Below are positions 17,385 to 26,766 of a DNA stretch of 64,000 nt, one piece after another; position 1 is the first letter of the stretch, and every line of letters starts with the position of its first letter. The position numbers were made by a program, and so were the translations under genes. Source of the stretch: Saccharothrix tamanrassetensis (GTDB lineage: Bacteria > Actinomycetota > Actinomycetes > Mycobacteriales > Pseudonocardiaceae). Below the pieces are notes generated by a model. The model had not been told where the DNA came from and did no database searches. It saw only the letters and a list, made by a program, of their open reading frames with translations. The DNA lies in contig NZ_JACHJN010000009.1 of the NCBI RefSeq assembly GCF_014203665.1, positions 186,001 to 250,000 of the forward strand, given 5' to 3'.

Positions 17385-19397
17385 GTGATCGCCCGCGATC
17401 TCGCAGCGCTGCTGGTGGCGCTGCTGACGGTCGTCCTACCCGGTTCGGCCCTGCTGCTCGCCCTCGGCGTCCGCCGTCCGGTGTGGCTGGTCGGCCTGTC
17501 GCCGGCGGCTTCGGTGGGCGTGGCGACGCTGACCGCCGTCGCCTGCGCGCCGTTCGGCCTGGCGTACGGGCCGCTGCCGCTGGGCGTCGTGACCGCCGCG
17601 CTGGCGGCGGCCGCGGTGCCGCGATTACGCCGCGCGCGGGACTCGCCGGCCCACCGGGCTCCCGCGCCGTGGCGAACCGGGCGGGTCGCAGGTCTCCTGC
17701 TCGTCCTCGGCGGGATGGCGATGAGCGGGTACACGTGGTGGTCGGGCCTGCGCACGCTCTCCACCGTCGGCCAAGAGCACGACATGATCACCCACCACAT
17801 GGTCACGGCCTACATCGAGCGCACCGGCCGCGGAGCGCCGTGGCAGCTGATGCCCACCGACGTCCTGACCGACTCGGGCGTCGCGTTCTACCCGGCCGGC
17901 CTGCACCTGCTGATGGCCCCGGTCTCCGGCCTGCTCGGCGACACCGTGGTCGGCATGAACGCCGTGACGGTCGTCGTGCTGGGTTTCGGCTGGGCCGCCG
18001 CGATCGCCGCCCTGGCCCACGTCGCCGCCCGCCGCGCCCGCCTCAACGCCTCGGCCGCCATGCTCGCGGCCGGCATCGCCGCCGTGGTGGCCGTCGGCCT
18101 CTACCGCCCGGTGTTCTCGCTGATCCACGAGGGCGGCATCCTGCCCAACGCGGCCACGCTCGTGCTGACCCCCGGTGTGCTGGCCGCTCTGCTGACGCTG
18201 CAACGGAGTTGGGCCGCGGCGGTGGGCGCGGGCCTCGGCGCGATGGGCGCTCTGGCGATCCACCCCAGCGCGCTCGCGTCCATCGGGGTGAGCCTGCTCG
18301 GCTGGTGGGTCGGCGACGCCCTCACCAAGGGCGGTCCACGGCGGATCGTCGTCGCGCTGCCCCGATTAGCCGTCGCCGGCGCGGTGGCCGTGGTCGCGGG
18401 TCTGCCGGTGCTGGCACAGGTCTTCGGAGTGGCGGGCGGAGCGCCCAACGCGGGCGCGGACGTCGGCCCCGCGCTGTTCGGCCCGGCGTTGGGCAACGCG
18501 CTCGCGCTCGTCTACAGCGGCTACATCCAGGGCAACCAGGGCAACGCGCAACTCGCGGCGGCTGCCCTGACGCTGCTCGGCGTCGTCGTGGTGCCGGCGA
18601 CCCGGCGCGGTCTGGGCGTGCTCGCCGCGTGGACCACCTGGCTGCTGGTCGAGGTGGCGTTCCTGACCAGTCCGGCACGCGGCCTGGACGCGGTGGTCAC
18701 CGGGTTCTTCTACCACGCCCACCTGCGAGTCTGGTCGCACCTCTCGTTGTTCGCGCCGGTCCTCGCGGGCCTCGGCGTGGTGCTGGCGGCGTCGGGTGTG
18801 GTGCTGTGGTCCGCGCACGTCGCCCCGGTGGTCCGCCCGTGGGCGCGGTGGGGCGCGGTCGCCCTGGCCACGGTGGTGGGCGCGGGCTACCTGTTGTGGC
18901 CGGCGCTGAGCTACGCGCGGGTGGAGACCCGGTACCTGGCGAGCCGGTACGGGCAGCCGGACTTCGTGCGGGTCGACGCCGACGACGAGAAGGCGATCGA
19001 CTGGCTGGCGGGCCGGGTGCGGCCGGGGGAGCGGGTGCTGAACTCGGCCAACGACGGCTCCACGTTCCTGTACGTGAAGAAGGGCGTCCCGATCGTCAAC
19101 ACCAGTTCGCTGGGCAACGTGAAATCGCCGCACACCTACCGCTTGCTGCGGGACTTCAACCGCTACCCCTCGGACCCCGAGGTGCGCAGGATGCTGCGCG
19201 AGCTGAACGTCCGCTGGGTCTACGTGGACACCAGGGCGCCCACGATCGGCGCGGGCTCGTCACCGGAGAACTGGGTGGGCGGCTTCGTGTTCTCCACCGC
19301 TGCCGGGCTGCGCGGCCTGGACGGCCTGCCCGGCCTCAGCCTCGGGTTCCGCGCGGGCAGCGTGTCGGTGTACGAGTTGGACCCCGGTTCCACCTGA
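17385..19397 (+). CDS. large multi-pass membrane protein, GT-C-like, paralogue 2
   Basis: A 670-residue polytopic protein. I set the start at GTG 17385 because the resulting N-terminus (IARDLAALLVALLTVVLPG) aligns with that of the next paralogue; the frame is open to 17286 without hydrophobic character. The key loop reads GQEHDMITHHMVTAYIERTG, with an Asp-His cluster. The C-terminal soluble part holds RVLNSANDGSTFLYVKKG and a NRYPSDPEV segment. It is very similar along its whole length to the gene that follows, pointing to a tandem duplication. A lipid-linked sugar transferase role is inferred. Confidence 0.75.
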   Translation: MIARDLAALLVALLTVVLPGSALLLALGVRRPVWLVGLSPAASVGVATLTAVACAPFGLAYGPLPLGVVTAALAAAAVPRLRRARDSPAHRAPAPWRTGRVAGLLLVLGGMAMSGYTWWSGLRTLSTVGQEHDMITHHMVTAYIERTGRGAPWQLMPTDVLTDSGVAFYPAGLHLLMAPVSGLLGDTVVGMNAVTVVVLGFGWAAAIAALAHVAARRARLNASAAMLAAGIAAVVAVGLYRPVFSLIHEGGILPNAATLVLTPGVLAALLTLQRSWAAAVGAGLGAMGALAIHPSALASIGVSLLGWWVGDALTKGGPRRIVVALPRLAVAGAVAVVAGLPVLAQVFGVAGGAPNAGADVGPALFGPALGNALALVYSGYIQGNQGNAQLAAAALTLLGVVVVPATRRGLGVLAAWTTWLLVEVAFLTSPARGLDAVVTGFFYHAHLRVWSHLSLFAPVLAGLGVVLAASGVVLWSAHVAPVVRPWARWGAVALATVVGAGYLLWPALSYARVETRYLASRYGQPDFVRVDADDEKAIDWLAGRVRPGERVLNSANDGSTFLYVKKGVPIVNTSSLGNVKSPHTYRLLRDFNRYPSDPEVRRMLRELNVRWVYVDTRAPTIGAGSSPENWVGGFVFSTAAGLRGLDGLPGLSLGFRAGSVSVYELDPGST

Positions 19398-19471
19398 TCG
19401 TACGAGTCGGATCCCCGGTACCCACCTGATCCGCGAGTCGTGCACACATCTGGAAAAGGCGGCCGATTCCG

Positions 19472-19502
19472 GTCGGGATAGCATCACGGCTGCTATCCCG
19501 AC
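19472..19502. promoter_or_regulatory. 12-bp inverted repeat upstream of paralogue 3
   Basis: A perfect inverted repeat, arms 19472-19483 and 19491-19502 with a 7-nt loop, between paralogues 2 and 3. It may be a weak terminator or an RNA structure in the leader of the third gene. Confidence 0.5.
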
Positions 19503-19523
19503 TCGACTTTGCCGAGGGACTGG

Positions 19524-19571
19524 ATGAACCCCACTGCGATCTCCCGGGCGATCTCCCGGGCGAGCTCTTGA
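19524..19571 (+). CDS. possible 15-codon upstream ORF coupled to paralogue 3
   Basis: ATG at 19524, preceded by GAGGGACTGG, opens a 15-residue frame (MNPTAISRAISRASS) whose TGA overlaps the TTG start of the next membrane protein in a TTGA arrangement. Within it GATCTCCCGGGC is repeated twice in tandem (about 19538-19561). It could couple translation into the TTG start. It could also be a chance frame, or a sign that the true start was disturbed by the duplication. No function is assigned. Confidence 0.3.
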   Translation: MNPTAISRAISRASS

Positions 19572-21595
19572 TCAGCCGCGACGCGATCGCCATCGCGGTG
19601 GCGCTGCTGGTGGTCGTCCTGCCCGGTGCGGCACTGCTGTTCGCGTTCCGGGTGCGGGTCGGGCCCTGGTTCGTCGGGTTGTCGGCCGCCGCATCGGTGG
19701 GCGTGGCGACGCTGACCGCGATGGCGTGCGCGGTCGTGGGGCTGCGCTACGGCCCGGTGACGCTCGGCGTGGTGACCGGTGTCCTGCTGGCCGTGGGCGC
19801 GTTCCGGTGGTTCCGGGGCCGGGGTGAGCGGCACCGCCGGACGCCGGTGGCGTGGCGGGCCGGGCAGCTGCTGGGCGCGTTATTGACGATCGGCGCCATG
19901 GTGCTGGCGGGCATCGCCTGGTGGGGCGGCCTGGACACGCTGTCGACCGTCGGCCAGGAGCACGACCTGATCGTGCACCACATGCTGACCGCCTACATCC
20001 AGCGCAGCGGCAACGGCGCACCGTGGCAGGTGCTGCCGGCCGACGTGCTCACCGGCAGCGGAGTGGCGTTCTACCCGGCCGGCGTGCACCTGCTCGCCGG
20101 GGTCACCGGCGCGGTCATCGGCGACACCGTGGTGGCGCTGAACGCCGTCACGATCGTCGTCCTCGGCTTCGGCTGGGCGGCCTCGCTCGCCGCACTGGCC
20201 TACGTCGCCGCCCGCCGGGGCGGCCTGGGCACGTCGTCGGCGACGCTCGCGGGCGGGGTGGCCGCGCTGGTCGGCGCGGGCCTCTACCGGCCGGTCTTCT
20301 CGCTGATGCACGAGGGCGGCATCCTCGCCAACGCCTCCGCGATGGTGCTGGTGCCCGGTGTGCTGGCGGCCCTGCTCAGCGTGCCCCGCAAGGGCTGGAG
20401 CGCGGTCGTGCCGCTCGCCATCGGTTGTCTGGGCATCCTCGCGGTGCACCCCACCTCACTGGCGTCGGTCGGGGTGAGCCTGGTCGCGTGGCTGATCGGT
20501 GACGCGCTGGTCCGCGGCGGGTGGCGGCGCGTCCTGGGCGAGCTGCCGAAGCTCGCCGCGGCGGGCGGGCTCGCGGTCGTCATCGGGCTGCCGCTGCTGC
20601 TCCAGATCCTCGGCGTCGGCGGCGGTGCGGTGGACCGGTTCGGCGCGGACATCGCGCCGCAGCCGTTCAGCCAGGTCGTGGGCAACGCGCTGGGCCTGGT
20701 GTACTCCGGCTGGGTGCCGGACAGCGCCGGCTACCCGCAGTTCGCCGCGGTGCTGATGACCCTGCTCGGCGTGGTCGCGGTGCTGATGACGCGGCGCGGC
20801 ATGGGCGCGCTGACGGCGTGGTTCGCCTGGCTGTCGATCGAGATCGCGTTCGCGACCAGCCCGACGTCCGGGCCGGAGACCCCGCTGGCCGGCCTGTTCT
20901 ACAACGCCCACCTGCGGATCTGGTCGCACCTGTCGCTGTTCGTGCCGGTGCTGGCCGGTCTCGGCGTGGCCATCACGGCGTCCGGCGTGGCGCTGTGGCT
21001 GGCCAGGGTGGCGCCGGCGACCCGGTCCCGGGTCCGCTGGGTGTCCCTGGCGCTGGCGTTCCTCGCGGGCGCGGGGTACCTGTTCGGGCCGGGTGTGAAG
21101 TACGCCGAGGTGGGGGCCGAGTACCTGACCACCCGGTACTCGAAGTCGCACTTCAGCCGGGTCGGGCCGGACGACGAGGCGGCCATCGCGTGGCTCGCGG
21201 ACCGGGTGCGGCCGGGAGAGCGGGTGCTCAACTCGGCCAACGACGGCTCCACGTTCCTGTACGTGGAGAAGGGCATCCCGATCGTCAACGCCATGTCGCT
21301 GGGCAGTGAGCGCGCGCCGTACACGTACGAGCTGTTGAAGCGCTTCAACCGGTACCCGGAGGACGCGGAGGTCCGCAAGATGCTGCGCGACCTCAACGTG
21401 CGCTGGCTGTACGTGGACGTCATCGCGCCCGGCATCGGTTCCGGGATCTCGCCCAACGACTGGGTGGGGCAGCCCAACTACGCCCTGGCGCCCGGCTTCG
21501 CCGACCTGGACGGCCTGCCCGGCCTGAGCCTGGGCTTCCGGTCCGGCACGGTGTCGGTGTACGAACTGGACCCGGACGCGGCCAAGGCCCCCTGA
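19568..21595 (+). CDS. large multi-pass membrane protein, GT-C-like, paralogue 3
   Basis: A 675-residue polytopic membrane protein starting at a TTG, which is required to keep the N-terminal helix (ISRDAIAIAVALLVVVLPG) aligned with paralogue 2. The same loop motif appears as GQEHDLIVHHMLTAYIQRSG, and the C-terminal RVLNSANDGSTFLYVEKG block is nearly identical to paralogue 2. The protein ends in SLGFRSGTVSVYELDPD, again shared. The pair probably acts on related lipid-linked donors in surface-glycan assembly. Other possibilities are a polymerase or ligase role; the sequence alone does not decide. Confidence 0.75.
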   Translation: MISRDAIAIAVALLVVVLPGAALLFAFRVRVGPWFVGLSAAASVGVATLTAMACAVVGLRYGPVTLGVVTGVLLAVGAFRWFRGRGERHRRTPVAWRAGQLLGALLTIGAMVLAGIAWWGGLDTLSTVGQEHDLIVHHMLTAYIQRSGNGAPWQVLPADVLTGSGVAFYPAGVHLLAGVTGAVIGDTVVALNAVTIVVLGFGWAASLAALAYVAARRGGLGTSSATLAGGVAALVGAGLYRPVFSLMHEGGILANASAMVLVPGVLAALLSVPRKGWSAVVPLAIGCLGILAVHPTSLASVGVSLVAWLIGDALVRGGWRRVLGELPKLAAAGGLAVVIGLPLLLQILGVGGGAVDRFGADIAPQPFSQVVGNALGLVYSGWVPDSAGYPQFAAVLMTLLGVVAVLMTRRGMGALTAWFAWLSIEIAFATSPTSGPETPLAGLFYNAHLRIWSHLSLFVPVLAGLGVAITASGVALWLARVAPATRSRVRWVSLALAFLAGAGYLFGPGVKYAEVGAEYLTTRYSKSHFSRVGPDDEAAIAWLADRVRPGERVLNSANDGSTFLYVEKGIPIVNAMSLGSERAPYTYELLKRFNRYPEDAEVRKMLRDLNVRWLYVDVIAPGIGSGISPNDWVGQPNYALAPGFADLDGLPGLSLGFRSGTVSVYELDPDAAKAP

Positions 21596-21606
21596 CCGCC
21601 CCTCCC

Positions 21607-21646
21607 CGGGGAATCCGGCCAGGGAATCCGGGCCGGGAATCCGGGC
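21607..21646 (+). repeat. short direct repeats GGGAATCCGG
   Basis: Three near-identical copies of GGGAATCCGG occur within about 40 bp just upstream of the GT2 gene start at 21673. They might be a regulatory repeat or a GC-rich slippage product; nothing else lies in this gap. Confidence 0.45.
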
Positions 21647-21672
21647 CCGCGGGCCGCTGGATACTGTGAGGC

Positions 21673-22680
21673 GTGACGAGCCGGAGCGATGTCCCCAGCC
21701 TCAGCGTTGTCATCCCGGTGTTCAACGAACCCGACTGGATCGGGCGTTCGGTCGGCGCGCTGCGCGCCGCGCTGGAGAACGCGCGGTGGGATGCCGAGAT
21801 CGTGGTCGTGGACGACGGCAGCACCGACGACACCCCGGCGCGGCTCGCCGAGCTGCCCGGCGTGACGGTGGTGACGCAGCCGAACGGCGGCCGGTTCGCG
21901 GCGCGGCTGGCGGGCATCACCAAGGCCTCCGGCGAACTGGTGCTGATGCTGGACAGCCGGGTCGTCCTGGAGCCCGGTTCGCTGGTGTTCCTGCGCGACC
22001 AGCTGGTCGAGCACCCCGAGCGCACGGTGTGGAACGGGCACATCAACACCGACAACACCGGCAACCCGTACGGCGCGTTCATGCAGGGGCTGGTGGCGGT
22101 GGGGTGGCGGCGGTACGTGGCGAACCCGCGCCTGACGTCGTTCACCGCCGAGGACTTCGACGCGTTCCCCAAGGGCACCGGGCTGTTCCTCGCGCCGCGC
22201 GAGCTGCTGGAGGAGGCCGCCGGGTCGTTCTCCTCGCTCTACGACGACGTGCGGCTGGCCAGCGACGACACCCGGATGCTGCGCTGGATCGCCGAGCAGG
22301 GGCCGATCTTCATCGCGCCCGGCTTCGCCGCCGAGTACAACAGCCGCGACTCGCTGCCGAAGTTCGTCAAGCACGCCTACTTCCGGGGCAGCACGTTCGT
22401 CGACGGGTACCTGGACTCGCCGGGGCCGGTGCGCAACGCGGCGTTCGCGGCCGGCGGTGTCGGCGTCGCCGGGACGATCCTGCTGCTGCGCAAGCCGAAG
22501 GCCGCGCTGGCGCTGGCCGCCGCCGGTTCGGTGGCGGCCGGTTCGGTGGTGCGCAAGAGCGGCGGGTCGAAGGACCAGTCGCTGGCCGTGGTGAAGCTGC
22601 TGACGCTGTTCGCCGCGTGCTTCGGCGCGGGCGTGCTGCGCGGTCTGGCGCTGGCGGTGCGAAAGCGGCTGGGCAGGTGA
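21673..22680 (+). CDS. glycosyltransferase family 2 with C-terminal membrane segments
   Basis: A 335-residue inverting GT2 enzyme. The nucleotide-binding start is LSVVIPVFNEPDWIG, with VVVDDGSTDDTP as the first Asp motif and LMLDSRVVLEPGS where the metal-binding DXD normally sits; here the motif is DSR, which is unusual. After about residue 240 come two or three short hydrophobic stretches (AAFAAGGVGVAGTILLL, then LLTLFAACFGAGVL) that may anchor it to the membrane. GTG start. It sits between the membrane GT-C-like genes and a flippase gene. The acceptor is probably a polyprenyl-linked sugar (inferred). Confidence 0.85.
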   Translation: MTSRSDVPSLSVVIPVFNEPDWIGRSVGALRAALENARWDAEIVVVDDGSTDDTPARLAELPGVTVVTQPNGGRFAARLAGITKASGELVLMLDSRVVLEPGSLVFLRDQLVEHPERTVWNGHINTDNTGNPYGAFMQGLVAVGWRRYVANPRLTSFTAEDFDAFPKGTGLFLAPRELLEEAAGSFSSLYDDVRLASDDTRMLRWIAEQGPIFIAPGFAAEYNSRDSLPKFVKHAYFRGSTFVDGYLDSPGPVRNAAFAAGGVGVAGTILLLRKPKAALALAAAGSVAAGSVVRKSGGSKDQSLAVVKLLTLFAACFGAGVLRGLALAVRKRLGR

Positions 22681-22747
22681 GCGGGCGCGTGCGCCGGCGG
22701 GTGGGTGACCGGGTGCCCGGGCACGTGGGCGGACGAGCGGGCGGGCG

Positions 22748-24010
22748 ATGAGCGCCGCGCCGGTGGCGGGCCGGTCCCTGGGCACGGTCGGCATCGCGAC
22801 GCTGGTCGCGGCCGGCCTGGGGTACCCGCTGCTGATCGTCACCGCGCGGGTGCTGTCGCCGGCCGACGCCGAGGTCTTCCTGACGTTCTGGGGCCTGGTG
22901 TTCGGGGCGGGGTCGGCGATGGCCCCGATCGAGCAGGAGGTGTCCCGGCAGGCGGCGCTGGCCGACGTGGCGGGCCGGCGGACCGGGTTCGGCGCGGTGC
23001 AGGTCGTGGCGGTGTGCGCGGTCGGCGTGGTGCTGCTGGGCCTGGTCGTGATGCTGCCGCCGGTCGGTTCGCGGCTGTTCGGGTCCGGCGGGGCGATCGC
23101 GGCGGTGGCCGCCGCCGGCGCCATCGGGTTCGCGTTCCAGTTCGGGCTGCGCGGGCTGTTGATGGGGCACCACCGGGTCAAGCCGTACAGCGGGCTGGTG
23201 GTGGCCGAGGCGCTGGTGCGGGCCGTGCTGCTGGGCGGGTTCGTGCTGGCCGGGCTGAACGGGCTGGTGCCGCTGACCGTCGCGGTGGCGGCCGGGTCGT
23301 TCGCCTGGCTGGTGTTCGCCTGGCGCGGCCGGTCGCTGCTGGACCTGCGGTCGGGTCGCGAGCCGTGGGGCGTGATCGCCCGGCGGATGTTCGTCCTGGT
23401 GCTCAGCGCGGGGCTCACCGCCAGCGTGCTCACCGGCTACCCGGCGATCGTGAAGCTGTTCAAGGCTCCCACCGACGGCGACACGTTGTCGGCGCTGTTC
23501 CTCACGCTGACGGTGGCCAGGCTGCCGTTGCTGCTGCTGTCCCCGGTGCAGGCGATGGCCGTGCCGGCGGTGGTGCGGCTGTCCGCGGACGCGGACGGGC
23601 GGCGCAGGCTGCGGGCGCTGCTGGCCAAGGGCGCGGCCGTGGCGGTCGGGGTGGCGGCGGTGGGTGCGGCGCTGGGCGCGTTGCTCGGGCCGTGGGCGGT
23701 GCGGCTGATCTTCGGGTCGAAGTACTCGGTCGGGTCGTGGGCGGTCGCCGGACTGGTGTGGTCGTCCATCGTGCTGGGCGCGGTGATGCTGCTCGCGGCG
23801 GTGCTGGTGGCGCGCAAGCAGGGCAACGCGGTGCTGCTGCTGTGGGCCTTGGTGGCCGCGCTGAGCGTGCTGGTGCTGTGGCTCTCGCCGGGGGAGATCA
23901 CCGTCCGGGCGGTGCTCGGACTGGTGGTCGCGCCGACCGCGGGACTCGCCGTCGGGGCGTGGCTGGTGCTTCGGGAACGCGCCGGAGGCGTCGTCGAACC
24001 GAGTCGTTAG
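22748..24010 (+). CDS. polysaccharide flippase (Wzx/MOP-type)
   Basis: A 420-residue polytopic protein with about 12 predicted helices, of the MOP (MATE-like) exporter superfamily. Such proteins move lipid-linked oligosaccharides across the membrane. The N-terminal helix pair (GIATLVAAGLGYPLLIVTARVLSPADA) and the FRLS-like central domains follow the usual Wzx plan, with a basic cytoplasmic loop near RRRLRALLAKG. It lies between two GT2 genes in the same direction. Its substrate is probably the polymer made by the neighbouring GT2 and GT-C-like proteins. Confidence 0.8.
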   Translation: MSAAPVAGRSLGTVGIATLVAAGLGYPLLIVTARVLSPADAEVFLTFWGLVFGAGSAMAPIEQEVSRQAALADVAGRRTGFGAVQVVAVCAVGVVLLGLVVMLPPVGSRLFGSGGAIAAVAAAGAIGFAFQFGLRGLLMGHHRVKPYSGLVVAEALVRAVLLGGFVLAGLNGLVPLTVAVAAGSFAWLVFAWRGRSLLDLRSGREPWGVIARRMFVLVLSAGLTASVLTGYPAIVKLFKAPTDGDTLSALFLTLTVARLPLLLLSPVQAMAVPAVVRLSADADGRRRLRALLAKGAAVAVGVAAVGAALGALLGPWAVRLIFGSKYSVGSWAVAGLVWSSIVLGAVMLLAAVLVARKQGNAVLLLWALVAALSVLVLWLSPGEITVRAVLGLVVAPTAGLAVGAWLVLRERAGGVVEPSR

Positions 24011-24019
24011 GCTGCCCCC

Positions 24020-24760
24020 GTGTCTGACTCGGTCGACCTGCGTCGAGTGCTGGTCGTTATGCCGGCGCTGAACGAAGAACACAACATCGACAAGATCGTC
24101 GCCGAGGTGATGGCCGAACTGCCCGACGTGGGCGTCCTGGTGGTGGACGACGGGTCCACCGACCGGACCGCCCAGCGGGCGCGGGAGTGCGGCGCGCACG
24201 TCGCGCGCCTGGCCGTGAACCTCGGTGTCGGCGGCGCCATGCGCACCGGCTTCCGCTACGCGGTGCGGCACGGGTACCAGGTCGTCGTGCAGGTCGACGC
24301 CGACGGCCAGCACAACCCGGCCGAGGTGCCGGAGCTGCTGCGCGAACTCGGGGACGCCGACCTGGTCATCGGCGCGCGGTTCGCGGGCAAGGGCGAGTAC
24401 AAGGCGCGCGGCCCGCGGCGGTGGGCGATGAAGGTGTTCTCCGTGGTGCTGTCCTGGCTGTCCGGCCAGAAGCTGACGGACGTGACCTCGGGCTTCAAGG
24501 CCGCCGGACCGCGCGCGGTGGCGCTGTTCGCCCGGCACTACCCGGCGGAGTACCTCGGCGACACCCTGGAGTCCCTGGTGATGGCCGTCCGCGCGGGCCT
24601 GAAGGTCCGGCAGGTGCCGGTGGCCATGCGGATGCGCATGGCGGGCACGCCGAGCACGTCGCCCGTGAAGTCCGCCGTCTACCTGCTGCGCGCGTCCATG
24701 GCGCTGCTGCTGGCCCTGATGCGCCGCAAGCCCGCACAGGGCTTCCACGAAGCCGCCTAG
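24020..24760 (+). CDS. polyprenyl-phosphate glycosyltransferase (DPM-like GT2)
   Basis: A 246-residue GT2 enzyme of the dolichyl-phosphate mannose synthase type, which moves a sugar from an NDP-sugar to polyprenyl phosphate. Motifs: VVMPALNEEHNI, VVDDGSTDRT, QVDADGQHNP (metal-binding DAD), and TSGFKAAGPRAV. It lacks C-terminal membrane helices; the small DUF2304 membrane protein 13 bp downstream likely replaces them, as in many such pairs. GTG start 10 bp after the flippase gene. It may feed the GT-C-like proteins with lipid-linked donor, which is a common logic for this enzyme set. Confidence 0.9.
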   Translation: MSDSVDLRRVLVVMPALNEEHNIDKIVAEVMAELPDVGVLVVDDGSTDRTAQRARECGAHVARLAVNLGVGGAMRTGFRYAVRHGYQVVVQVDADGQHNPAEVPELLRELGDADLVIGARFAGKGEYKARGPRRWAMKVFSVVLSWLSGQKLTDVTSGFKAAGPRAVALFARHYPAEYLGDTLESLVMAVRAGLKVRQVPVAMRMRMAGTPSTSPVKSAVYLLRASMALLLALMRRKPAQGFHEAA

Positions 24761-24773
24761 GAGGTCGGCCACC

Positions 24774-26619
<1,846 letters not shown>

Positions 26620-26766
26620 CCCCGCGCGGCCGGCACCGCGTCGCCTGACGGGGGACGCGGTATGGTCGCTGGTACCACCTTCAAGGCCCTGGCGGAGCCA
26701 CCTCGGACGCGGTGGCCGCCGACACCCGATTTCGAACCGCTCCGCTGGTTCGCCGGAGGAAAGCAC

